Assembly (NCBI RefSeq): GCF_042100115.1
Contig: NC_091281.1
Coordinates: forward strand, 310,001-374,000
Origin: Alternaria dauci
Lineage: Eukaryota; Ascomycota; Dothideomycetes; Pleosporales; Pleosporaceae
Direction of reading: 5' to 3'
DNA: 64,000 bases
Position numbers and translations under genes: made by a program. Of this stretch, positions 51,601-62,391 are shown in pieces. Under the pieces are notes generated by a model, which ran no database searches, was not told the origin of the DNA, and worked only from the letters and a program-made list of their open reading frames with translations. Every line of letters begins with the position of its first letter. Position 1 is the first letter of the stretch.

Positions 51601-53123
51601 AGCCTTAACTCTAGCTTCTAGTTATTATTCTAACTACTTCTACCTAGAATAAGAATACGTCCTTAGAATAATAGTAACTAATATAGAGGATAATAATAAT
51701 AGGGCTAAGGAGATAACTAAATTACCTCTACCTAATAGAGTTACTAATCCCTTACTTCCCCCTTATAAAGAAGATCTATAACTAATAGAGGAACTATTTA
51801 ATTAAGCTTATACTAATAATAAAATAGCTATAAAGGCCTTTAAGGCTATTAATACTTACTAGACTAAGCTTTCTAAGTAGTTTTATAAGTATAGATTCTA
51901 CTTTAGTACTACTAATATCTCTTTAGTTAGAGATAGTCTAAGCTATACCTATTTATTAATAAAATAAGGCTCTATATCCTTATAGAAGCTTACCTCTACT
52001 ACTATATTTTTAACCTCTACTATAACTATAAGATTATAGGTTATAAAGGCCTACGTTTAATACTATATCTAATATATAACTATTATTACTAGCTAAAGAT
52101 AAGCTAGTCTATTACTAAATACTATAATACTTATATAGTTTATACCTAAATAAAATTACTATAGGATAGTAAATATAGATACCTTAGACTATTACCTCTA
52201 CTTTACTAACGCTAGTCTAACCTTATAGTAGACTTTATTTAAGACTTACCCCCCTCTAGACTAAATAGATAAGAATTCTATAATATCTTAGTAGTAGTAG
52301 ACTATCTTACTAAAAGGCGCTATTTTTACCTAATATATAGAAGGACTATAGTAGAAGCTTTATACTACTTTATAGACGTCTTTAAGTACTATAGGCTACC
52401 CCTTAGTATTATTTTAGACTATAGTACTAATTTTATTACCCCCTTTAAGAAATATATCTATAAATACCTCTAGATAAAGTAAATCTTATTAACTACCTAT
52501 TACTTAGAAATAGATAGCTAAATAGAACGTACTAACTAGTCTCTTAAAACCTACCTACGCTAGTTTATTAACTATATATAAGATAACTAGGCTACCTAGC
52601 TTTATATAGCTAAATTCTAAGTTAATAATACTATTAACGCTAGTACTAGTATAACTCTATTCTTTACTAACCTAGGATACTATCTAAGAAGTAGTATTTA
52701 CTTATATAAGAATATAGAAGTAAATCTACTAAGACTAGTAAAGGATTAAGTAATCTATACTAAAGAGATAATAGACTTATACTTAAATTTAGTTATATAC
52801 CTTAAAGAATAGCTCTAATAGGCTAGTTAAGAATAATTAGATTAAGTAAATACTAAATAATATATAGTTCTATACTATAGTTTAGGTAATAAAGTTTAGA
52901 TATTTACTATTAATTAGAGTATACTATAAAACTCTAAGAAGCTTACTAACTACTAGGTAAGACCTTTTAAAGTTAAGTAAATTATTTATAATAGATAAGT
53001 ATATAAACTTAACCTCCCTAAGGAAATAATTAGGAATAAGACCTTTCTTATCTTTTACCCTAAACTTCTCTAGCTAGTAGCTACTAAAGCCCTTCTAGAC
53101 TAAGTACCTATTAGACTACTCTT
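48650..53123 (+). pseudogene. G2 pol (RT, RNase H, integrase), split by R, RIP-broken
   Basis: RT is readable up to 49,250 (KVIPFSLYNTLAIFQ, with Phe-Gly-Leu-type context altered) and continues past the R insertion at 50,622 with YLDNVLVYSK at about 50,638-50,668, where Asn is likely a mutated Asp. The integrase core follows: a VVDYLTKR-like stretch at about 52,290, ILDYSTNF at about 52,410 and the IERTNQSLK stretch near 52,515. Stops match former Gln/Trp codons. No chromodomain was recognised. Confidence 0.82.
49251..50621 (-). mobile_element. R repeat, subtype b, inserted in G2 RT (minus strand)
   Basis: Reverse-oriented R that splits the RT frame just before the YLDN motif. Its A-rich end faces left and its 5' terminus (rc of tagctttagcc) is at 50,621. 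The target duplication is short or blurred (around ttatta/ataata) and could not be fixed. Confidence 0.82.
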
Positions 53124-53138
53124 AGTAGAAGTTATAAT

Positions 53139-54535
53139 TTTTTATTTTCTATAAGTAGGGGGGTATTATTAAAATAAAACTTTAAAAAAGTAAAAAGTAG
53201 CTATCCCTCTACTTATTAGTTATAAAAGTTAATAAAAAAGATAAAGTAATAACGCGATTTAAACGCTAGACTAATTAGTATTTTATAGTAGTAAAGCTCT
53301 AATATCTATATATAAAAACTAAAGTTAAAAAAATTTACTAAAGGTAACTAAAAAAAGATACTTATTAAACCTTAGGAGGGTATAATAGGGATTACTAGTA
53401 TTAGCTAGTAATATAATTATAATATATTATAAAGGGAGGGAGGGGAGGATACTACTAGTATCTTTACTATAATTAAGCTTACTTAGAATTTTATATATTT
53501 CTATAAAGCCTAGCTACTTCTAACCTTTATACTAATACTAACTTATACGCTTTAAGACTTCCTTTAAGACTTCCTTTAAGAATTATACTATTAATAAACC
53601 TATATATATATAAACCTATATATATAAACCTATATATATAAACCTACGTATATAATATATTTCCTCTATACTATCCTCTAGGAGGTCTTCTATTATAGCC
53701 TAAAAACCCTAACTAGACTAAAACTAATTAATCTATCTATTAGTATATAATATACTAGCCCTATATATACCTAGGAGCTACCTAAGGTAGTCTATAATAA
53801 GTTAGATAAGTAATTACTAAAGTTCTGCTATATATTCTAGGATAGTAGAGTATCTAAGAAGGATTAGATTAATACTTATATTAGTAATATTATTATAAAA
53901 GAAACTATTAAGGAGAGGAGGATATAAATATAGTAGAAGAAGGTTAGGGAGGTTAGGTATAAGGCTTAGCTTAATAAACGCTATAGCTATAAGCTCTATA
54001 TATTTAGCTATATCTTTCTCCTTAACTAGAGGGGCTTTAGGTAAGAAACCTAAGCCTAGCTATATAAGTAAGTAGTTAATATTAAATAAGTAATAGAGGA
54101 TTAATATCCTAGGCTTAAGGAGAGGGAATTTAAATAGATATTATAGGGATATAAGAATAAGGCGTAGATAGTACTAGTACTAATATTCCTCTAACTAAAG
54201 CTAATTATTAGATAGTAGTAGCTATACTATAGGTAGCTAGTTAGTTATTCTTAAGAAGGGGTAGTAGAGGTAGTAGTAGTAGAGGTAGTAGTAGTTATAA
54301 AGGGCAGAAATAGTAGAGGATAGTATATATATTAGAAGGTTATATCTTATCTCTAGTAAGCGTATAATACTATTATATCTCTTTAGTATCTAGTATTTAT
54401 AATATACTATATACGTACTAGTAGTGCTAAATATAGGTATAAGCTTATAGTTACTTAGTTAGTACTTTATCTTAAAAAAAGTCTCTAAACGTGCTATAAT
54501 AATAATAAAAACAAAGTCTATAAAGGCTAAGGCTA
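53139..54535 (-). mobile_element. R repeat, subtype b, inserted in G2 (minus strand)
   Basis: Reverse-oriented R flanked by an exact 15-bp direct repeat, agtagaagttataat, at 53,124-53,138 and 54,536-54,550. This is the clearest R target duplication in the window because the sequence is not simple. Confidence 0.9.
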
Positions 54536-55188
54536 AGTAGAAGTTATAATAAGTAATAGAGATACCTATACTGAGTAGCTAGTAGATAAGTTTATTAATA
54601 TAGCCTCTTTATAAACTAGTAAGGTTAAAGGAAAATAGGCGTATAAAATTAAATAAACTAACTATCTAAAGCTAACTTAGTAGAAAGCTAGTAACTATCT
54701 TAACTATTATAATACTAAATTATTCTATTAGAAATACCCTAATAAGCTAAAACCCTTAGGACTTACTATACTAAATAATTAGAGACTACTCTTTAAAGAT
54801 ACTAGTAATCGCCTTAATAAATACCTTAGTAATAATAAGGTAATAGTATAAGCTACTAGTTTAGCCTAATAGCTTAGCTATTCTATAGGTATAGTATATA
54901 CCTAACCTATAGTAACTAGTTAAATTAAATATCCTTTATATAGTCTAGGAATACTAATTAACTTAGTTTTTATATCCTAAGGTTAAGGTAGTAAAAAATA
55001 GTTTAGAGATATACTTTTTTATATAGGAAACCTTATAGATATATATAGCCTTATATAAACTATACTTAGTTTTTAAAAAGTATAGGGTCTAGTAGTTTTT
55101 ATACTTTTAGTATACTTTTTTAACTTTAAATTACTTTCTCTTCTTTATACTAGCTAGAGGACTAGCTAAGCCTTTTTTTTAGGGGGGG

Positions 55189-55385
55189 TATATAAAAAGG
55201 AGTATTACTACTTAGAGGATACTAAGCTTAACTAGGCTTAGCTCCTCTCTTAGCTCTCTCTCCTCTTACTATATCTTCTTCTCTTCCCTCTTCCTCTCTT
55301 CTAGAGGTTATCTACTATTCTCTATTCTAAATATAAGCTACCTTTATAACTAGCTTACCCTTCTATATATAATATCTACCTTATA
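55189..55385 (+). repeat. G2 3' LTR
   Basis: About 197 bp, nearly identical to 43,142-43,336, preceded by a run of T and then agggggggt (55,172-55,189). Confidence 0.82.
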
Positions 55386-56280
55386 ATTACTTTTAGTAAT
55401 ATCTAAAGAGGGTTTAGAAGCGCTAGACTAGTCCCTTTTAACTTAGAATAAGTTATAATAAGCCTTAATATCTAGTTATATACCCCTTTACTACTACTTA
55501 TTAGTAACTTACCCTAGCTATTATAAACCCCTAGTAATACCTTTAAATTAGGGTTATAATTAATACTAATAAAGTAGAGGATTTAGAAGTATATAGATAG
55601 CTTACTAACTTCTATAGTAAAGGCCTTTAAGAAAGTCTTAAAGGGTATAGTAATAACTATATATAAGCTAGTATTGGCTTTAAAAAATAATTTTAAGCCT
55701 AAAGTAGCTAATAAGGCTACTATATAAGATAAATTATATAATAAAAGTAAGTAAAAGTAGAAAGTATAATAGGCTAAACGCCCTTTATCTCCTATCCTTA
55801 TCTTTAACCTTTATTATTTTCTTTTTAGCCTAATAGATGCTTAGACACTATTAGCTAATAGTTCTTCTAGCCTTATACTTAGATCTATATAGATAGCTAC
55901 GTAGCTCTAAGCTTAGCTCTCTATTAGATATAACTTTAGTATACCTATATAATAGCTTCCGAAGCGTAGCCGTTTATAGAAAGGTCTATAATAGTAGAGA
56001 ATAGGTAGTATAGGACTACTTTATATAAATTTAGAGTATATAGTAATAGAAAGAAGGTAAAGAGGTAGATATATACTAAAGAGAGTAAACTATTCTAAAG
56101 CCACTATAGACGCTATAATAATATAGGATATAATATATAAATATATAATTATAAAGTATTACTAGTCTCTTTATACTATTTTATAGTCTTCTATACTATA
56201 TAATACTAGAGTAGGTTATAATAGGCTATAATAGGGGGAGTTTTAGTAGGGTCTTAGTATAGGTAGCACGCGAAGTAAAC
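55386..56280 (+). pseudogene. RIP-mutated, possibly coding remnant next to the gene arm
   Basis: In one plus-strand frame at about 55,600-56,230 a basic protein is readable with stops mostly at likely former Gln codons. I do not recognise it. It could be the C-terminal part of a DNA transposon protein or another RIP-hit sequence. No repeat partner exists in the window. Confidence 0.35.
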
Positions 56281-56419
56281 ACCTACGTTACCTTTCTTAT
56301 AAACAGAAATTATTATAATTATTAAAAGAAGTTTTTCACAATTTAATATTAAAGACATTAGTTATTTATATATATTTTCGACTAAAGTTCTCTACGAGTG
56401 AACTACAAATAGCTACCTC
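56281..56419. other. Boundary of AT block and DNA2 3' flank
   Basis: Ordinary dinucleotide use (CA, TG) returns here, but base composition stays AT-rich up to about 56,390. It should contain the 3' UTR and poly(A) site of the DNA2 gene. No clear polyadenylation signal can be singled out. Confidence 0.55.
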
Positions 56420-59400
56420 TCAAATGGCGCCGTTGAAAATGTCCCTTAGAACTGGTCGGCTTTTCAATACGCCACGTTTGCCTGCCGTCAAGACTTTCCC
56501 GGGTACTCTATTTCCTCCAGGACTGCCACTTGCACTCTTTTTATCGATCCTGTTCTCCGGACTCCTAGCATTGATCTTCTCGGGTCTCGATGTAAGGTCG
56601 CCCAGCGCCTTGCGTTTTCTCGACGGACTAGGTGTCAGGCTAGGACTCTTCGCGATGTTTCTAGCAAGCGAAGAAGGGTATGACCGCTTCACTGGTGTTT
56701 TGGCCGTTTGTGTGACACGTTCATCGAAGGCATGCGACTCCACCATACTGGGCTGTATATCAAGCACCCAGTCTTTTTCTCGGCAGTAAGCTACCAGATC
56801 GCGCAACAGTTCGTTACCTGATAACGTGTTTTCGCTACCGAGGATGATAAGCTTCGATCGCGCGCGAGTCAGAGCGACGTTGACACGTCTGCGGTCCTTC
56901 AAGAGATCGCCAACTGTGCCATTCTCGTTACTTCGTACGCTCGATACGATCACGACTTCCTTATCGCGACCTTGAAACTTGTCTGCAGTATGTAGCTCGA
57001 CACCTGCGCACCCTTGTGCATCGATGATCGGAGCAGCAAGGTCGGAAGACTGCGCCTGGGTATACGAGGAGGACAGGTTTTGTCGCAGCAAAGCGAGCTG
57101 CGAGCGATAGAAAGCAATGATACCAATCTCCCCAGCAGGGACGCCAAGACTGAGAAGAGACTGTGTGAGCTGTGTGACTAGCCGCGCTTCAAGAGTATTG
57201 GTGATGCGAGATCCAGATTGCGTTTCGAGAGCTGAAGAGATGTGATCAGTGTTGATGAAGATGACTGGCCGATCCGGTGACAAAGAACGAGCAAGCCAAC
57301 AATCTGCAGAATCAGGACCAGTACATGCCTGTGCTACATTACATGGCGGTGGATATGGCTTGTGGTGGTAGGCATCGAGACCGTCGGGCTTAAGAAGTGC
57401 GAGCTTGCGTGAAGCGACAGCGGTCGTGCCGCATTTCAGCCGTCCCGAATATATGAATTTGTTCGACAACATCATGACGTCGGCACACATCCTGTATTGA
57501 TGCCCCAAGCTGACGACGGCCTGTGGATGAGCCTCACACAGGAGCTTGAATAGTGAAACATCTAGTCCGCCATCCATGGCTTCTTTGTTCTGCACCAGCG
57601 GAGGTAGCTGGTAGTGATCACCTACCAGGATGAACTTCTGCGCCATGCGTATGGGTCCTAGACAAACAGGGAGAGTAATCTGAGATGCTTCGTCGACAAT
57701 ACAGTAGTCGAAGACGCGGCGATTGAAGAGGGGATGGCTTATGGTGAGGCACGTTGTAGCCACCACAGGCGGCTGCATCCATGACCGTTCGAGCTCCTCG
57801 AGACTGTCTTGTGGTTCAGCAGCAAGGGTAGCGAATTCCCTAACTTCAGGATGGATCTTCTTGGCAGCACCTAGGCGCAATGTGCCAATCTGGTCGTCTC
57901 GGATCTTGAGGAGAATATTGTCGACGGCAGTGTGGGTATACGACGTAAGCAGAACGCTCTTGCCCGTCGCAACTAGCGTACGAATGATGTGCGCGATGGT
58001 AGTGGTTTTGCCAGTTCCTGGCATACCCAAAACGAGAGCATAGTCTTTTGCAGACATGACTTTTGCGACGGCAGCACGTTGATCAGAGTTCATAGACATC
58101 TGGGACGACTGGGGCAGTGGGATCGCATCTGGTACAGGCCTGAATGCGGGAGCCCGCCCATCCACGATCAGCGCACGAAGGTCATGAGCCTTGAAGACAC
58201 TGTTGTCCATGATCTGGATCAGATTATTGCGGGCTGCAGCCATACCGTTGCTGAACTCATCTTTGTCTAGACGGTACAGAATCGGCTCCTCGTCAGCATC
58301 CTCTCTGGTGATCGTGCTGCCCGCCTTGGCCACATCCATGATACCCGCAAAAGTTTGATTATTTTGTGAATGGAATCCTGGCAACTTGGTTCGGGAGTTA
58401 TGCAGCCGCCTATCAACAGCCACTGTGATGCGACGCTTTGTAACGTTCGTAACATAGCCATTGGCCAATGCGAAATGGCCTTGCTCGTCCGAGACTACAA
58501 CAGGCTCTCCGGTAATAAGTTGAGATTCAGTGAACGAGAAGCCAAGAGTTGGCTGTTGTTTTATGAACGTGTAGCTGTAGCGGTTGATCTTCTGACCAGT
58601 TTTGTCTTCGTTTCCGGATCCCGGTTCCAATATGACGTTGGAGAAGCAGCGACCCAGCTTTTCACGTTCCGTACTAAGCATAGTCCATAACTCTCGCCGG
58701 AACTTCATCATATCTGTCTCTTCTTTCGTCAACAGAGTGTCCCATTTTCTCATGAACTCCTGATGAGAACGCTGGAGAGGCTTGATGAGCTCATCGTATC
58801 TCTCTTTCGCCTTCTTGTTTAGCATCTCGCCCTTGCCATCTTCAACGAGATTGTGATATAGGAAGCAAGGCTCCTGCGCGTAACATTTCTGGCACTTGAA
58901 GTCTTCTTTCAGAACTGGAGGCAGCTCGATACGGTCTCGGACGAAGCAAGCCAACTCATTGCGCTTGATTATCATGTGGATCATGTCGTTGCGGATAGCA
59001 GGAACTCGACTGATCTCTGAAGTCTCAAGATAATACAGGATTCCGTAAGCAATATCAACATCTGCAAATGTCAGCTAGGAACGCGTGTGGTTGTAAAGGA
59101 CATACCATATCGGTCAGACAACAATAAATTATACAAAGCGGTTTGCGCTATGTGTGCGGCGTTCGAGGAGTTCTTGCCAGTTTTGACCTCGAATGGCACC
59201 GTCAATGTCCGTATACCTTGGTCATCTCGCATTGTCACTTGTATGGTGGCATCGATATTGCCTTTCAGACCATACATTGGAGACCAGACGTGCTCCTCGA
59301 CGTCAAGAAGCTTGTTGATGCTCATAGTCGCCTGTCGTCCGTTCCGTTCTCGAACAATAGCGTCCGCTTGAGGGTCCGCGCGAACAAATATTTTGGCCCA

Positions 59401-61585
59401 AGCCTGCAACTCGGGCAGCTTGCTGCTGAGATGCTCCTGGACAGCCTCGCAGGTGGAATTGATCTCCAGTATGGTTTCCAGGTGTCTCGGCAAGAGCTTT
59501 TCGATAGTCTCTGATAGAAATCCAGAACCCCACCGGTTCGCCTTCAGCGCCTCCTGGAATAACTCATGGAGTAATGTCCCGTAAAGCATAGGGGCATTGG
59601 CCTTGCTGGTGGCTTTGACACGATCCTGGAGCACCGCGCGCCTTAAGCAACCAAAGGAGTCTGCGACAACAGTGGACGAGATGAGATGATCCGGGTGAAG
59701 GATGAGCATATTGTGGTGGTCGTCAATGACACATTGTCCGGCATTTGTGAAGTCACCAATGACATGCACAAAAGACCCTGTAGTACAAGGAGTGTCGAAC
59801 CAAGCCTGTCGTAGAGTAATTGCTTTGAACAGTTTCGTCTTCTCCTCTTCAACGAGCAGAACCTACGTTGCGTTAGCTGCAGTGTCACAGTGACTCCAGT
59901 GCCATCGACTCACTTTCTCAGGCATCGAGTAGCCACGATCAGTGGTATACGAGCTTTCGTCAACTCGTTTGATAAGATAGCGTTGGATCGCTCTATTGTC
60001 CTGGTGACTCTTTGAGAGTTAGCACGGCTTATGACCAAAAGCGAGTTTTCGTCCCGCTTACAGTATCGGCGGGTACCTGTGTGGCTGCAACTTCAGCAGC
60101 AGCGAATTCATCCGCGTCTATGTCTTCTCCAAACTCATCCTCGTCGTCGTCATCTAAGAGACTGATGACAGGTACTGACATTCCACTTGCAGTAGCTGGA
60201 GGTCGTCCCGATTGTCTTGTAGGCGTCCGGTCTCCACTTGGAGATTCCGCAGATCTAGTGTCGTAAAGTGATGCTACCTGTTCTAAGTCGGCGGCGAAGT
60301 CATCCTCGTCGTCCATTCCAAACTCGTCGTCATCGTTGTCTTGTTGTAAAGCCGGAGCAGGTGCAGGGTGCTGGTGTGTAAACGGATTGCTGGGCTCGGT
60401 GGGAATCGTGGCATAGCTCGTTGAGCGTGCTGGATGGGCGGCACGTGCAGCAGGGGCAGGTTGAGGCGACATATTCAGGGAATCAACCATGTCCGCATCA
60501 AAGTCGTCTCCAAAGTCGTCGGACGATTCTTGAGATGCTTGCGGCTTATGTACCCCATCCACTTGTTCGTTTTCTTGCACAGGCTCATCATCAGTATCGA
60601 TTGTGTCTTTTAGAAGTGCAGCATCGTGTTGTAGCGTCTCGGAAGTATCCGCATGCCGTTCCCGTGCGCGTCGCTGGAGTGGGGAGCCCGACGATGGGTC
60701 TTGACGACCCCCAGCGCCAGGTAATGGTGAAGAACTTGCGGGCATCGACGACGAGACGCGTGGTTGTGATTTGGAGACGCACTCTCGCATGCGCTGCACC
60801 ATACTCGCAAGGTTTGGTTTGGTGGGTTGCCCGAGCATCATGCCGTCCGAACTAGGAGCGCCGGCGAAGACGTCCTCTGTAGTTTCTTTATCCGGCTGAA
60901 ACACGCCATGCGTTCTCCTTCTTTTCCGATGCGACGCCGGGAACTCAACGCCGCAGCTCGCCCACCTCCGCAGCCCACTAATGCTTCCGGCAGCAGCCTG
61001 TGACCTCGGTGACGACTCGTTGATGAGGTGCGCGAAGGCGACGCTCTTGTTGGCGCTGGGTGTTCCCTTGTTGCTGGTGTATCGCGACCATAGCTCCATG
61101 GCAGGGTCAGCCTGGGGGGTTGTGATGTCTTGTCTGGTCGGATCCAGCCTATGTTCCTCTTGTGAGGGGGCGACGGGCGACGAACTTCTAGCGCGCTTCT
61201 TGTTCTTGCGTGGAAAGGGTGTATTTATTGCTTGCGATCCTCTCCATATCAACTGTTCTTCGGGCGAGGCATCGGGTTGCGGCGCGTGTCTCGAGGAATC
61301 GTCGACATTGCCGACCAAGTCGGCAAGCGGCAGCCTCGTTGTGGCAGGTGTCGAGGGTGGCGGACAGTCTGATATGGTCGGGAGCTTTGGAGTCTTGATC
61401 GGAGCAGCTACATCTTTGACGGCTCTGTTGTTCTTTGGCGTACCCATAGGCTTGGGCGTCTTTCCTAGCGCGGCGGGTCGATTCTCCTTGTCGGCGTCGC
61501 GTCGGTTGGGCAGAGAGTCGGCAGTGGGCGTGCCCTCGACGAATTGGAAGGCTTTGAGCTTGGTACGGGTTTGGGTCGAAGGCAT
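56420..61585 (-). CDS. dna2: DNA2-like DNA replication ATP-dependent helicase/nuclease
   Basis: Dna2 cuts 5' flaps during Okazaki-fragment maturation and resects DNA ends, acting in the nucleus with RPA and FEN1. Four exons on the minus strand: 61,585-60,062, 60,000-59,914, 59,862-59,106 and 59,061-56,420, joined over GT-AG introns of 61, 51 and 44 nt with frames preserved; predicted 1,669 aa. Residues 1-508 are low-complexity and acidic near the end, with a KEN motif at 33-35. The nuclease part has GNIDAT (Asp741), FEVKTGK (Glu762, Lys764) and QTALY (Gln777-Tyr781). Four Cys (609, 846, 849, 855) match the iron-sulfur ligands. The superfamily 1 helicase has GMPGTGKT (1135-1142), DEAS (1246-1249), HQYRM (1310-1314), TADKFQGRD (1481-1489) and VNVALTRAR (1516-1524). 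The start is the first ATG of the long frame. The C-terminal ~90 residues are basic. The gene appears intact although it lies next to RIP-mutated DNA. Confidence 0.95.
59062..59105 (-). other. Intron 3 of dna2
   Basis: 44 nt, donor GTATGT, branch-like GCTGAC, acceptor CAG. It splits the Asp790 codon and joins SDRY to DVDIAYGILYY, a stretch conserved in Dna2 proteins. Confidence 0.92.
59863..59913 (-). other. Intron 2 of dna2
   Basis: 51 nt, donor GTGAGT, branch-like GCTAAC, acceptor TAG. Phase 0, after Lys537. It bounds an 87-nt exon. Confidence 0.9.
60001..60061 (-). other. Intron 1 of dna2
   Basis: 61 nt, donor GTAAGC, branch-like GCTAAC, acceptor CAG. Phase 0, between Thr508 and Asp509. 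Confidence 0.9.
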
Positions 61586-62391
61586 GATCGGAGGCCCTGT
61601 TACTACTTGCCGAGCCTGCGGCGCCGCCTGATTGCTGTTATGGTGGGGGAAGTTGCGTGGGCGGTTCCGTTGGCCCTTGTGGTGCTACGATGACGAGGGA
61701 GATGAGTACGCGACAGCAGTCAAGACGGTCAGTTATCCAAGTACCTTTGGCTTCTGGTCCTGGTCAAAGAAGGACTTTTGTCGCGTGGACATGGAGATGG
61801 TAGGTAGCGGAGGCGTCTGGGTTGGGTTGGACGCGAAGACGCGTCGTGAGTGGCCAATCGCAGTGAGCGAGGCGAGAGCCCGTCGTCACGTGGCGGCAGG
61901 GCGGCCATGTCACACCGACGCGCGACACAAGTCTGCATCAGCCTCGGCAGGCACAAGACGATGGACTTTTGCTGCACCATGGCAAACAGACTGGTTTTAC
62001 TTGTTGGAGAGCAACAAAAAGGCAAATTGACAAGTGGTGGCTGCTTGGTCTCTGACAAGTACCGTGCCCGTGGCCTTGGACAGGCTAATCAGGACAGAAC
62101 ACTGAGCACAGTACAGTCACTGAATTGACATGACTTGGCACATGACAGGCGGCTCCGCGTATCAAGCCATGATGCAGGCAAGGCGCTGCTGCGCCAATGG
62201 AAAATGCGTCAACCAAAGACGGGAAGCTAGGGCCACCATGCCTAAGCCGAGTGCGGACATTCATCCCACGCTCCTGGGCTCTTTCCCCAGATTGTGCGCG
62301 CCGACAGTGAATCGCTCATTCAACAGCGGCGGCTCTCTTCTCTCTTCACCTGCCCTCAGCCCCTCCCTTTCTTGACAGCACTACCGCCAAC
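61586..62391. promoter_or_regulatory. Divergent intergenic region of dna2 and the carrier gene
   Basis: 806 bp between two start codons. An ACGCGT sequence (61,840-61,845), the MluI cell-cycle box bound by MBF in yeasts, lies about 255 bp upstream of dna2, which would suit a replication gene. A CCAAT (61,855-61,859) and a CACGTG E-box (61,887-61,892) follow. A CT-rich leader (about 62,336-62,372) precedes the carrier start. Function of these sites is inferred from motif match only. Frames crossing this region look spurious. Confidence 0.5.

Larger units (their letters stand above)
43142..55385 (+). mobile_element. G2: full-length Ty3/Gypsy element with three R insertions
   Basis: Bounded by direct repeats of about 195 bp (43,142-43,336 and 55,189-55,385), with a polypurine-like run (ttaggggggg) just before the right one. 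Without the three R copies the element would be about 7.9 kb. The plus-strand order is gag-like (43,400-46,077), RT (48,650-49,250 continuing at 50,622), RNase H (about 51,100-51,480) and integrase (about 52,020-52,850). Flanks do not show a matching target duplication (cttag against attac). Confidence 0.85.
1..56280. other. AT-rich RIP-mutated transposon block
   Basis: The whole stretch is rich in TpA and nearly lacks CpA and TpG, while CpG survives here and there. No intact gene-length reading frame is present. Decayed polyprotein frames are readable for kilobases except for TAA/TAG/TGA at places where Gln or Trp would fit, as CpA-to-TpA change on either strand would produce. This pattern is known from RIP in ascomycetes. 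The texture changes between about 56,265 and 56,300, where CA and TG dinucleotides return. The block consists of nested LTR retrotransposons and two unclassified 1.4-1.6 kb repeats. Confidence 0.93.

Noticed and set aside
55600..56230. Pogo/Fot1-type transposase remnant
   Set aside because: A basic frame with RIP-type stops is visible, but I see no catalytic motif or terminal inverted repeats, so the family is not claimed.
1..56280. A small secreted effector gene hidden in the AT-rich block, as in some plant pathogens
   Set aside because: I looked for non-RIPped islands with a signal peptide and Cys-rich frame and found none. The GC-richer parts belong to element A LTRs and pol.
56424..58690. 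Plus-strand open frames inside the dna2 region
   Set aside because: They are shadows of the long minus-strand exon, which carries all helicase motifs.
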